Assembly: GCA_013822005.1 (NCBI GenBank)
Contig: PNJT01000006.1
Coordinates: forward strand, 1 to 36,192
Origin: Novosphingobium sp.
GTDB lineage: Bacteria; Pseudomonadota; Alphaproteobacteria; Sphingomonadales; Sphingomonadaceae
Direction of reading: 5' to 3'
DNA length: 36,192 nt
Under the pieces are notes generated by a model. It was not told the DNA's origin. It did no database searches and was given only the letters and a program-made list of their open reading frames with translations. Position 1 is the first letter of the stretch. The number at the start of each line of letters is the position of its first letter. The translations under genes and the position numbers were made by a program. Below are positions 1 to 8,239 of the stretch, in pieces.

Positions 1-2952
1 GGATGTTACGAATGCAGCCACTTGTCCGCCCTCGTAAGCAAGGTGGTGGTCATTTGGATCAGATCGAACCAAACGCACGCCCGAAGCATCCATGTGGATT
101 CCGAATGCAGAGACGATACAAACCTCGGCCATGTCTACCGACTTCAAGATCGGCAAATTCGCCTCTTGATAGAGTTCAAGTTTGATATCTGCTTGCAGAC
201 TGGAGCCAATGAGCTTTTGCTGGCGCATACGTTCCAGCACGCTGAGGACGTGTGCCCTAACTCCGCGGATGACGCCCCACTTCTCAACCAATTCGTCACC
301 CCGGACTTGATCCGGGGTCCCGCTTGGTCCTCCCGCCGCGCCTGAAGGCAAGCGGGACCCCGCGTCAAGCGCGGGGTGACGGGAAGGGGTAGTGTCGGCA
401 GGCAAGACGGGCCATTCGAGAAGGTGGACAGAACCCCCATCCGGATAGCGCGTCCCCCAGACCTCTTCGCTGGTAAACACCAGCACCGGCGCGGCCCAGC
501 GGACCAGGGCGTGGAACAGGGTGTCGAGCACTGTGCGGTAGGCCATGCGCTTGGGATCGCTGGCCGCGTCGCAATAGAGGCAGTCCTTGCGCACATCGAA
601 GAAGAAGGCGGAAAGGTCTTCGTTGCAGAAATCGGTCAGCGCGCGGACATAGCTGTTGAAGTCGAACTCATTGACCGCCTTGCGCAGCGTCGCGTCGAGC
701 TTGCCCAGCAGTGCCAGGACATAGCGTTCCAGCTCGGGCATTGCTGACACTTCAACCCGCTCCGCCTCGCTGAAGCCATCCAATGCGCCCAGCAGATAGC
801 GGAAGGTATTGCGCAGCTTGCGGTACTGGTCGGAGACGCCCTTGAGGATCTCGTCGCCGATCCGGTGGTCTTCGGTGAAATCGACCGACAGCGCCCACAG
901 CCGGATGATGTCCGCGCCGTAGGTCTCCATCACCTTGTTGGGATCGACCGTGTTGCCGAGGCTCTTGGACATTTTCATGCCCTTCGAATCCATCGTGAAC
1001 CCATGGGTCAGGATCCGGTCATAGGGCGCGCGGCCGCGGGTGGCGCAGCTTTCCAGCAGGCTCGACTGGAACCAGCCGCGATGCTGGTCGCTGCCTTCGA
1101 CATAGATGTCGGCCGGCCATGACAGGTCAGGCCAGCGGTCGCTTTCGAGCACATAGGCGTGGCTGGTGCCCGAATCGAACCACACGTCGAGGATGTCGCT
1201 GACCGCTTCCCACTCGTCGGCTCTGTAGGCCTCGCCCAGGAAGCTGTGCGCGGTTTCGGGGGTCCAGGCGTCGATGCCCTGGGCCTTCACGGCGGCGACG
1301 ATCCGTTCGTTGACCGCCGGATCGACCAGGTACTCGCCGCTCTTGCGACCCACGAACAGCGTGATCGGCACCCCCCAGGCGCGCTGGCGGCTGAGCACCC
1401 AGTCGGGCCGCCCGGCAACCATCGAACCGATCCGGTTGCGGCCCTTGTCGGGGGTGAACGCCACGCGTTCGATTTCGGCGAGGGCGATCTGGCGCAAGGT
1501 CTGGGGCGGCATCTCGACTTCGCTCGATGCGAACGGATCTTGGGTTTGATCCGATTTTCTTGTCCCGTTGGTGCTACCCCCTCCTCCGTTCGTGTCGAGC
1601 GAAGTCGAGACACCGCGCACAATCGGCTTGTCCATCGGCACAAACCACTGCGGGGTGCAGCGATAGATCACCTTGGCTTTCGAACGCCACGAATGCGGAT
1701 AAGAATGCTGGTAATCGGCCGAAGCCGCCAGCAGTCCGCCCGCCTCGCGCAGGTCCGAACAGATCGGCCCGTCGGGCGCGTTGAACTTGGGGTTGATGAC
1801 GCTGCCTTGGCCGCCCAGCCAACCCCAGTCCTCACGGTACTTGCCATCGCCTTCGACCGCGAACTTGGGGTTCAGGCCATGCGCCTTGCACAGCTCGAAA
1901 TCGTCCTCGCCGTGATCGGGCGCCATGTGGACCAGGCCCGTGCCGCTGTCGGTGGTGACAAAGTCGCCCGGCAGCAGCGGGCGCGGTTCGGCAAAGAACC
2001 CGCCGAGGTGGTGCATCGGGTGGCGGGCGATGGTTCCGGCCATTGCCTTGCCGTATCGCCATTGATTGACGGCTTGTTTGCCAACCAGTTCCACAGATCG
2101 GCCTAGACGTGTCTCAAACGGCTTGATGAGGTCAGCTGCGACCAAAAAACGACGCTCGCCGTCGGTAACCTGACAATATGCAACCTCCGGCCCATAGGCC
2201 AAAGCCTGGTTGACCGGGATCGTCCACGGCGTCGTCGTCCAGATCACCGCGTGCGCGCCAACCAGTTCGGGGATCGGACTTTCGACAATCTCAAACGCCA
2301 CGTCGATCTGGGTCGAGGTGATATCCTCGTATTCAACCTCAGCCTCGGCCAGCGCGGTCTTTTCGACCGGCGACCACATCACCGGCTTGGCCCCGCGATA
2401 GAGCTGGCCACTGGTGGCGAACTTGAGCAGTTCGGCAACGATCGTCGCCTCGCTCTCGGGCTGCATGGTGAGGTACGGATTGTCCCAATCGGCCATGACG
2501 CCAAGGCGCTTCAGCTGCGCGCGCTGCACATCGACCCAGTGCTGGGCATAGGCGCGGCATTCGGCGCGGAATTCGAGGAGCGGGACTTCGTCCTTGTTCT
2601 TCTTGGCCTTGCGGTATTGCTCCTCAACCTTCCATTCGATCGGCAGGCCGTGGCAATCCCAGCCCGGCACATAGGGCGCGTTCTTGCCCAGCAGGTTCTG
2701 CGTGCGGCAGACCATGTCCTTGATCGTGTGGTTGAGCGCATGGCCGATATGCATGTCGCCGTTCGCATAGGGCGGGCCGTCATGGTACATGAAGGTCTCG
2801 CGCCCGCGCCGCGCATCGCGCAGCTGTTCGTAGAGCTTTTCCGCTTCCCAGCGCGCAGCAATCAGCGGCTCCTTCTGGGGGAGGCCGGCCTTCATCGGGA
2901 AATCAGTCTTCGGCAGGAAGACGGTGTCTTTAAGATCGCGCTGTTCAGTCAT
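1..2952 (-). CDS. ileS: Isoleucine--tRNA ligase, 3' end cut by window edge
   Basis: Charges tRNA-Ile with isoleucine in the cytoplasm and edits mischarged valine. The frame is open from the ATG at 2952 to base 1 (984 codons) with no stop, so the end lies outside the window. The class I signatures are clear: HIGH at residues 68-71 and KMSKS at 660-664, with TPQWF before the return to the catalytic domain. Two segments have no place in the family. Residues about 448-481 are encoded by a palindromic repeat at the edge of the editing domain, and residues about 858-887 by another just before the anticodon-binding helices. The last ~97 codons look IleS-like but their DNA is only about 51% GC. It is the last gene of the minus-strand cluster, 59 bases after the phosphodiesterase gene. 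The identity is certain; whether the insertions are tolerated rests on the intact frame. Confidence 0.96.
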   Translation of the reverse strand, partial: MTEQRDLKDTVFLPKTDFPMKAGLPQKEPLIAARWEAEKLYEQLRDARRGRETFMYHDGPPYANGDMHIGHALNHTIKDMVCRTQNLLGKNAPYVPGWDCHGLPIEWKVEEQYRKAKKNKDEVPLLEFRAECRAYAQHWVDVQRAQLKRLGVMADWDNPYLTMQPESEATIVAELLKFATSGQLYRGAKPVMWSPVEKTALAEAEVEYEDITSTQIDVAFEIVESPIPELVGAHAVIWTTTPWTIPVNQALAYGPEVAYCQVTDGERRFLVAADLIKPFETRLGRSVELVGKQAVNQWRYGKAMAGTIARHPMHHLGGFFAEPRPLLPGDFVTTDSGTGLVHMAPDHGEDDFELCKAHGLNPKFAVEGDGKYREDWGWLGGQGSVINPKFNAPDGPICSDLREAGGLLAASADYQHSYPHSWRSKAKVIYRCTPQWFVPMDKPIVRGVSTSLDTNGGGGSTNGTRKSDQTQDPFASSEVEMPPQTLRQIALAEIERVAFTPDKGRNRIGSMVAGRPDWVLSRQRAWGVPITLFVGRKSGEYLVDPAVNERIVAAVKAQGIDAWTPETAHSFLGEAYRADEWEAVSDILDVWFDSGTSHAYVLESDRWPDLSWPADIYVEGSDQHRGWFQSSLLESCATRGRAPYDRILTHGFTMDSKGMKMSKSLGNTVDPNKVMETYGADIIRLWALSVDFTEDHRIGDEILKGVSDQYRKLRNTFRYLLGALDGFSEAERVEVSAMPELERYVLALLGKLDATLRKAVNEFDFNSYVRALTDFCNEDLSAFFFDVRKDCLYCDAASDPKRMAYRTVLDTLFHALVRWAAPVLVFTSEEVWGTRYPDGGSVHLLEWPVLPADTTPSRHPALDAGSRLPSGAAGGPSGTPDQVRGDELVEKWGVIRGVRAHVLSVLERMRQQKLIGSSLQADIKLELYQEANLPILKSVDMAEVCIVSAFGIHMDASGVRLVRSDPNDHHLAYEGGQVAAFVTS
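294..381. repeat. Palindromic repeat family A inside ileS
   Basis: Two arms of 33 bases (294-326 and 349-381) are inverted copies with four mismatches, separated by 22 bases. The core reads CACCCCGGACTTGATCCGGG, a sequence type I recognise as a dispersed intergenic repeat in alphaproteobacteria. Here it lies inside the ileS frame and is translated without a stop. It also marks the border between normal-GC and low-GC parts of the gene. Confidence 0.85.
1512..1610. repeat. Palindromic repeat family B inside ileS
   Basis: Arms of 26 bases at 1512-1537 and 1585-1610 are inverted copies with two mismatches. The arm begins TCTCGACTTCGCTCGA, a motif typical of dispersed repeats in sphingomonads. 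The 47-base centre is AT-richer than its surroundings. The 99-base element is exactly 33 codons and is read through in the ileS frame, giving a Gly/Ser/Thr-rich peptide between the TPQWF segment and the conserved LRQIA segment. Confidence 0.85.
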
Positions 2953-2990
2953 GGCGGGCGGGCCTTAGCGGGGGAGGCGGGGAATCGCAA

Positions 2991-3012
2991 ATCCTCCCCC
3001 AAGAGGGAGGAT
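2991..3012 (-). terminator. Hairpin at the end of the GDPD gene
   Basis: An 8-base perfect stem (2991-2998 with 3005-3012) and a 6-base loop begin at the stop codon of the phosphodiesterase gene. On the minus strand it is followed by a short T-containing stretch but no real T run. It may attenuate transcription before ileS. Read-through is likely, because ileS starts only 39 bases further on and no promoter is evident. Confidence 0.4.
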
Positions 3013-4064
3013 CATTCCCGCGCCTTGCGCCGCCGTTCGAGCGCGTCCTGGGTTTCCTTCTCCTCGCGCGGGTTGCGCTTGTTGAAGCCGGGGCGGACCG
3101 CCGAGCCGATCGACCAGATATCCTCGACCCAGAGGTAGCCGGTGAAATCGCGCGGCACGTCGCGGATCTGTTCGGGCAGATCGAGCCCCATGCCGCCGGG
3201 TCCGTCCTGCGGCGCCACCATGATGATCCGCGCGCCGACCGCGTTCATTCGCTGAGCCGTGCGGTTGGGCCAACCGGCAATCAGGAACTGGCGGTTGAGC
3301 GGAACAATCAGCGTGCCATTGCGGCAGGCCTCGGGCGTCAGCGCCAGCCAGCCCTGCCAGGCATAGGCGGTGGTGCAGGCCTTGGCGCTTTCCTTGCTGA
3401 ACACCCAGGCCTTGGGGAGCAGTTGGCGGATCCGTCCGACCGGGCCCGCTTCGTCAGAGCCATAGAACCCGTCGCCGCGCGCCACCGGATCGCGCCCGGC
3501 GGCGCGCAGCGCGGCAACCAGCATGTCGGCCTCGGCCGGGTCCTTGCTCTTGAAATTGAACAGCAGGGCCTTTTCCGGGAAAGCGGCCAGCACTTCGGAC
3601 AGTTCGGGGATCAGCCCCACGCCCTTGCCGCGGAACGGGAAACTCTTGCCGCCATCAGCGGTATAGCCATAGCCGGCGTCGAGCAGCTTCAACTGCTCCA
3701 TCGTCGCATCGCGGATCGGACCCTTGCCATTGGTCCGGCAGTCAAGCGTCCAGTCGTGGAACACTGCCAGCTTGCCGTCCTTGGTCGGCGCGATGTCGAG
3801 CTCGATCATCTGTGCGCCCGAACGGACCGCCTGGCCCATCCCGGCGAGCGTGTTTTCCAGATAGTCGTGCAGCGGCGGCTCGATCCGGCTGGCGGTGCAG
3901 GTATCGCGCTCCACCCCGCGGTGGTCGAACAGCTGGTGCGCGCCGCGATGCGCGATCAGCTTGAGATAGCCGCGCGGGCTTTCGGCCATCCAGCTGGCAT
4001 TGACGAAAGTCGAGACCAGAAAGGCCAGGGCCAAAGCCAGCGCAATCCGTTTCGCCCATTTCAT
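3012..4064 (-). CDS. Glycerophosphodiester phosphodiesterase family protein
   Basis: Predicted to hydrolyse glycerophosphodiesters to glycerol 3-phosphate and an alcohol. The 350-residue protein starts with a hydrophobic segment (residues about 5-20), so it is exported or membrane-anchored. The TIM-barrel signatures of the family follow: HRG at 39-41, ENT at 70-72, ELD at 88-90 and HD at 103-104, which supply the metal-binding and catalytic residues. The ATG at 4064 is chosen because it overlaps the ribF stop (ATGA), suggesting translational coupling; a longer reading would run well into ribF and add no conserved sequence. It lies between ribF and ileS. The exact substrate cannot be told from sequence. 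Confidence 0.88.
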   Translation of the reverse strand: MKWAKRIALALALAFLVSTFVNASWMAESPRGYLKLIAHRGAHQLFDHRGVERDTCTASRIEPPLHDYLENTLAGMGQAVRSGAQMIELDIAPTKDGKLAVFHDWTLDCRTNGKGPIRDATMEQLKLLDAGYGYTADGGKSFPFRGKGVGLIPELSEVLAAFPEKALLFNFKSKDPAEADMLVAALRAAGRDPVARGDGFYGSDEAGPVGRIRQLLPKAWVFSKESAKACTTAYAWQGWLALTPEACRNGTLIVPLNRQFLIAGWPNRTAQRMNAVGARIIMVAPQDGPGGMGLDLPEQIRDVPRDFTGYLWVEDIWSIGSAVRPGFNKRNPREEKETQDALERRRKARE

Positions 4065-4990
4065 CGTGCCAGGAGCCCCTTCGCCTGTTCGCAATCGCGC
4101 TCGATCTGCGCGGTCAGCTCTTCGAGTGAATCGAATTTGGCTTCGTCGCGCAAGTGATGAATCAGGGCCACTTCAATCTCTTGCCCATAAAGATCGCCCG
4201 ACCAATCGAAGAAATAGGGTTCGAGCAGCTCGACCGGGGGATCGAAGCTGGGCCGCACCCCCAGGTTGGCCGCGCCGTGCAGCACCTGGCCGCCGGGCAG
4301 CACGCCGGTCACCGCATAGATCCCGTAGCGCGGGCGCAGGTAGCTACCCAGCTCAAGGTTGGCGGTGGGATAGCCGATGCTGCGGCCCAGCTTGGCCCCG
4401 TGCAGCACCGGGCCGCGAATCGCAAAAGGCCGGGTCAGGAGATGCGTTGCCGTAGCGCAGTCGCCTTCTTTCAGCGCCTCGCGGATCCGGCTGGAGGAGA
4501 CCACTTCGCCCCCATCGCTGACCGGCCCGACCGCGCGGGCGGACAGGCCCTTTTCGGCGCCCAGCGTCTTGAGCAGTTCGACCGAGCCGGCGCGGCCCTT
4601 GCCGAAGGTGAAATCCTCGCCGGTCACCACGCCGGCCGCGCCAAGCGGTCCGGTGAGCAGTTCGATGAATTGTTCAGCCGTGGTCGCTGCCAGCTGCGCA
4701 TCGAAATGGAACACCAGCATGGCATCGGCCCCGGCAGAGCCGAACAGCTCGAGCCGTTGACCCAGCGTAGTCAAGCGGAACGGCGGGACTTGCGGCGCGA
4801 AAAAGCGCACCGGGTGCGGATCGAACGTAGCGACAATCGCCGGGCGGCCCTCGGCCCGGGCCCAGTCCAGCGCCTCGCCGACCACGGCCTGATGGCCCAG
4901 GTGGAACCCATCGAAATTGCCCAGCGCGATGATTGCGCCGCGCAAGCTCTCGGGCACCCGCTCCCGCGCGTCGAGTCTCAAAATCCCCAT
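4061..4990 (-). CDS. ribF: Bifunctional riboflavin kinase/FAD synthetase
   Basis: Converts riboflavin to FMN and then FAD in the cytoplasm. The 309-residue protein has the family's two domains. The N-terminal FAD synthetase (nucleotidyltransferase) carries GNFDGFHLGH at 24-33 and SSSRIR at 165-170. The C-terminal riboflavin kinase carries GYPTAN at 206-211 and the usual beta-barrel sequence to the end. The ATG at 4990 lies one base after the dipeptidase stop; a start 12 codons upstream would run into that gene and adds no conserved sequence. Its stop overlaps the next start by four bases. In many bacteria ribF lies next to ileS; here a phosphodiesterase gene stands between them. No FMN riboswitch is seen, as expected for an internal operon gene. 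Confidence 0.96.
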   Translation of the reverse strand: MGILRLDARERVPESLRGAIIALGNFDGFHLGHQAVVGEALDWARAEGRPAIVATFDPHPVRFFAPQVPPFRLTTLGQRLELFGSAGADAMLVFHFDAQLAATTAEQFIELLTGPLGAAGVVTGEDFTFGKGRAGSVELLKTLGAEKGLSARAVGPVSDGGEVVSSSRIREALKEGDCATATHLLTRPFAIRGPVLHGAKLGRSIGYPTANLELGSYLRPRYGIYAVTGVLPGGQVLHGAANLGVRPSFDPPVELLEPYFFDWSGDLYGQEIEVALIHHLRDEAKFDSLEELTAQIERDCEQAKGLLAR

Positions 4991-4991
4991 G

Positions 4992-6191
4992 TCAGCCGCG
5001 CTTGTAGTCCTTGCGCCACTCGTCATAGGGCAGCATGCCCTGGCGGATCACCCGCAGCGCGTTGCCGCCCATCACCGCGCGGATCTCGGCCGGGCGGAAG
5101 CCCTCGTCGAGCAGCGCCTGGGTGATCTGGGCCAAGTGCGAGGTGTCGAAGCGCATGATGGTCGCGCCGTCATAGTCGCTGCCCAGCGCGACGAAATCGA
5201 TCCCCACCAGATCGCGGACATATTTGATCGACCTGGCAATCGCACGCGGGCTGGTGTCGCAGATCGCGCCTTCCCAATAGCCGATCGAAATCACTCCGCC
5301 GGTGCGCGAGATGCCGCGAATTTCCTCGTCATTGAGGTTGCGGTTGACCTTGCACATCGCCTGCACCCCGCCGTGACTGGAGATCACCGGACGCCGCGCC
5401 AGCTTGAGCACTTCGGCCACGCATTGGCGGCTGCAATGGGCAATATCGACGATCATGCCCTTGTCTTCCATCCGCTTGACCACTTCGCGCCCGAAGGGAG
5501 TGAGCCCGCCCTTCTGCATCCCGCGCATGGATCCGGCCAGTTCGTTGTCGAAGAAATGGGTCAGCCCGGCCATGCGGAAACCGGCATCATAGAGTGCGTC
5601 AAGGTTTTCGATCTTGCCCCCAAGGCCCTGCAAACCTTCGAGCGAGAGCAGCGCCCCGACCGGCCCGCCCGGAGCGGCCCGTGCGGCGAGCAGCTGGTCA
5701 AGCCCGTAACGGTCGGAAACCTTGCGCAGCATCCCGTTCGACAGCGCGACCGAAACGTCGAGCTTGTGGGCGTGGTAGAGCGAACGATCGAGCAGGTCGA
5801 ACCAGGTCTTGCGCGGCTGGCCCTGCGCGACCAGCAGCGCGGGCAGCACGTCCGAATCCGATGCGTTCGCGTCGTAGTTGAGCCCCTTGGGGGTCTTGCT
5901 CACCGACGAGAACACCTGCAGCGCGACATTGCCCTCGATCAGGCGGGGCAGGTCCTGGTGGCCGCGGTTGCTGGCCTTGGTCAGCTCGCGGTCCCACATC
6001 AGCGTGTCCGAATGCATATCGACCACATTGAGGCTCTGGTGCAGTGCCTTGGCCTCAGGCCCGACCTCGATCAGCGGCCCGCCGTCGATCTGGTTCATCG
6101 ACGATTCCATGATGGGCGGGACCACGCGGAAGAACACCAGCGCAGCGAAAGCGATCGTCAGCAGCGGTATCAGGAAGCGTTTGCGCATCAT
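4992..6191 (-). CDS. Membrane dipeptidase (peptidase family M19)
   Basis: A zinc dipeptidase of the renal-dipeptidase type, expected to cleave dipeptides outside the cytoplasm. The 399-residue protein begins with a short basic stretch and a hydrophobic segment (about 7-24) that acts as signal or anchor. The metal motif HSD is at 60-62, followed by the SLEG glutamate segment, two separated histidine segments (DIAHCS and SSHGG), and LGSDYDG near the C terminus, all in family order. Two adjacent ATGs (6191 and 6188) are possible starts; a G-rich ribosome site precedes them directly. It lies 10 bases after folA and one base before ribF. The natural substrate is unknown; D-amino-acid dipeptides are possible for bacterial members. 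Confidence 0.93.
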   Translation of the reverse strand: MMRKRFLIPLLTIAFAALVFFRVVPPIMESSMNQIDGGPLIEVGPEAKALHQSLNVVDMHSDTLMWDRELTKASNRGHQDLPRLIEGNVALQVFSSVSKTPKGLNYDANASDSDVLPALLVAQGQPRKTWFDLLDRSLYHAHKLDVSVALSNGMLRKVSDRYGLDQLLAARAAPGGPVGALLSLEGLQGLGGKIENLDALYDAGFRMAGLTHFFDNELAGSMRGMQKGGLTPFGREVVKRMEDKGMIVDIAHCSRQCVAEVLKLARRPVISSHGGVQAMCKVNRNLNDEEIRGISRTGGVISIGYWEGAICDTSPRAIARSIKYVRDLVGIDFVALGSDYDGATIMRFDTSHLAQITQALLDEGFRPAEIRAVMGGNALRVIRQGMLPYDEWRKDYKRG

Positions 6192-6201
6192 CGTCCCCCG
6201 G

Positions 6202-6699
6202 TCAGGCCTTCGGTTTACGCAACAAGGTGACGAAGTCAAAGGCCGGGTTGCGGCCATCCGCAGGATGGGCCTCGCGGAAGGCCTCGGTCCATTGGGAGCG
6301 GTCGAACGCGGGGAAGCGCGTGTCGCCTTCGGGCGCGGCATGGACTTCGGTCAGCTCGATCCGGTCGGCCTGGGGCAGCGCCAGGGCATAGATTTCCGCC
6401 CCGCCAAAGATCGCGATCTGCGGCGCATTGGCCAGCTTGAGCGCTTCGTCCAGCGAATGAACTGCCTCGGCCCCATCGGCGCTCCAGTCCGGATCGCGGG
6501 TGATCACGATGTGGCGGCGGCCGGGCAGCAGCCCGGGCAGCGAATCAAAGGTCTTGCGGCCCATCACCAAGGGCTTGCCCATGGTCAGCGCCTTCAGCCG
6601 GCGGAAATCGGCAGCCAGGTGCCAGGGCATCCCCCCGCCAATCCCGATCACCCCGTTGTCGGCGACAGCGACCGCCAGGAACAATTCAGGCCGGTTCAC
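6202..6699 (-). CDS. folA: Dihydrofolate reductase
   Basis: Reduces dihydrofolate to tetrahydrofolate with NADPH. The 165-residue protein is of normal chromosomal length. It has the substrate-site sequence MPWHLAADF with Trp27 and Asp31, the NADPH-binding segment VMGRKTFDSL, and FGGAEIY before the C-terminal strands. The start is GTG, overlapping the purK stop as GTGA, so translation is probably coupled. Standing after purE-purK links folate supply to purine synthesis, which uses formyl-tetrahydrofolate. Nothing suggests a mobile trimethoprim-resistance type. Confidence 0.96.
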   Translation of the reverse strand: MNRPELFLAVAVADNGVIGIGGGMPWHLAADFRRLKALTMGKPLVMGRKTFDSLPGLLPGRRHIVITRDPDWSADGAEAVHSLDEALKLANAPQIAIFGGAEIYALALPQADRIELTEVHAAPEGDTRFPAFDRSQWTEAFREAHPADGRNPAFDFVTLLRKPKA

Positions 6700-7751
6700 A
6701 GCACCAGCCGGGTCACATGGCCCATCTTGCGCCCCGGCCGCGCTGCCGCCTTGCCGTAGAGGTGCAAGTGGTTGGCCGGATCGCTGAGGATCCCCGACCA
6801 GTCCTCGGCCGCCTCGCCGACGATATTGCGCATCTCGACCGCCGTGGCGGCAAGCCGGGTATCGCCCAGCGGCAGGCCGCAGATCGCGCGGATGTGGTTC
6901 TCGAACTGGCTGGTCAGCGCGCCTTCGATCGTCCAGTGACCCGAATTGTGGACCCTGGGGGCCATCTCGTTGAACACCGGGCCGTCCTCGGTCGCGAAGA
7001 ATTCGAACGCCGCCACCCCGACATAGCCCAGCGCATCGGCCACTTGCTTAGCCAAGGCGCGCGCTTCAGCAACCTGAGCCTGCACCGCTGCCGAGGCCGG
7101 AACGGTCGAGCGGGTCAGGATCCCGTGCTCGTGGACATTCTCGGCGCTGTCCCAGAACACGCATGTCCCATCCTGCGCGCGGGCCAGAATCACGCTGAAT
7201 TCCGCGCTGAAGTGGACGAAGCCTTCGAATATCATCGCCTGGCCGGTCAAGGCGATGCCCTCGGCCTCGTGGTCATACATGATCCGGTACTGGCCCTTGC
7301 CGTCATAGCCCTCGCGCCGGGTCTTGAGGATCCCGGGCGATCCGATCACGGTCAGCGCTTCGTCGAGGTCCTCTGGCGTATCGACCGCCATGAACGGCGC
7401 GGTGCGGCCGCCCAGCTGGGTGACGAATTGTTTCTCGCTCAGCCGGTCCTGCGCCACTTCGAGTGCATGGGCGCCGGGGTAGAGCGGCACCCCGCCCAGC
7501 GCTTTCAGCGAGCCTACGGGCACATTCTCCCACTCATAAGTCACCACTGCGCAGTCGGCGGCGAAAGCGGCCAGCGCCTGCGTATCGGTCCACGGCGCGC
7601 GGGTGTGCGCGGCGCAGACTTCGGCGGCGATGCTGTCGGCCTCGGGCGCGAAGACATGGCAGCGATAGCCCAGCCGCGCCGCCGCCACGGCCAGCATCCG
7701 CCCCAGCTGTCCGCCGCCCAGGATGCCGATGGTTTCGCCCGGTGGGATCAT
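6696..7751 (-). CDS. purK: 5-(carboxyamino)imidazole ribonucleotide synthase
   Basis: ATP-dependent carboxylation of aminoimidazole ribonucleotide to N5-CAIR, the sixth step of purine synthesis. The 351-residue protein has an N-terminal dinucleotide-like segment (GILGGGQLGRML), the ATP-grasp domain with KTRREGYDGKGQ, and the family segment NEMAPRVHNSGHWTIEG. The ATG at 7751 starts the conserved sequence; upstream in-frame codons overlap purE and are not conserved. It follows purE by seven bases, the usual purEK arrangement, and overlaps folA by four. Confidence 0.96.
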   Translation of the reverse strand: MIPPGETIGILGGGQLGRMLAVAAARLGYRCHVFAPEADSIAAEVCAAHTRAPWTDTQALAAFAADCAVVTYEWENVPVGSLKALGGVPLYPGAHALEVAQDRLSEKQFVTQLGGRTAPFMAVDTPEDLDEALTVIGSPGILKTRREGYDGKGQYRIMYDHEAEGIALTGQAMIFEGFVHFSAEFSVILARAQDGTCVFWDSAENVHEHGILTRSTVPASAAVQAQVAEARALAKQVADALGYVGVAAFEFFATEDGPVFNEMAPRVHNSGHWTIEGALTSQFENHIRAICGLPLGDTRLAATAVEMRNIVGEAAEDWSGILSDPANHLHLYGKAAARPGRKMGHVTRLVL

Positions 7752-7758
7752 GCTCAGG

Positions 7759-8238
7759 TCAGCTCGGCCGCTCGGCAACACCGGCGGTCTGCGCCGCGCG
7801 GTAGGCCTTGATCCGCTCCGCCAATGCCGGATCCTGCAGCGCCAGGATCGAGGCCGCCAGCAGCCCGGCATTGGTCGCCCCGGCCTCACCGATGGCGAGC
7901 GTGCCGACCGGAACCCCGGCGGGCATCTGCACGATCGAGAGCAGGCTGTCCTGCCCCGAAAGCGCCTTGGACTGCACCGGCACGCCCAGCACCGGCAAAT
8001 GGGTCATGCTGGCGACCATCCCCGGCAAGTGCGCCGCGCCGCCCGCCCCGGCGATGATCACCTGAAAGCCGGCCTCAGCCGCGCCCTCGGCAAACTTGAC
8101 CAGCCGTGCCGGGGTGCGGTGGGCCGAGACGATCTGCGCGTCATAGGCCACTCCCAGCTTGTCGAGCGCCTCGGCAGCCTTGCTCATCGTCGGCCAGTCG
8201 GACTGGCTGCCCATCACGATTGCGACCTGTGCCGTCAT
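7759..8238 (-). CDS. purE: N5-CAIR mutase, class I PurE
   Basis: Converts N5-CAIR to CAIR in purine synthesis. The 159-residue protein shows MGSQSDW near the N terminus, the catalytic SAHRTP segment, and [11 protein letters not shown], all signatures of class I PurE, the form that works with PurK. It starts one base after the gpmA stop, and purK follows seven bases later, so the three are very probably co-transcribed. Confidence 0.97.
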   Translation of the reverse strand: MTAQVAIVMGSQSDWPTMSKAAEALDKLGVAYDAQIVSAHRTPARLVKFAEGAAEAGFQVIIAGAGGAAHLPGMVASMTHLPVLGVPVQSKALSGQDSLLSIVQMPAGVPVGTLAIGEAGATNAGLLAASILALQDPALAERIKAYRAAQTAGVAERPS

Positions 8239-8239
8239 A

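Noticed and set aside
6202..6699. Acquired trimethoprim-resistance type dihydrofolate reductase
   Set aside because: Length, motifs and operon position are those of a normal chromosomal FolA.
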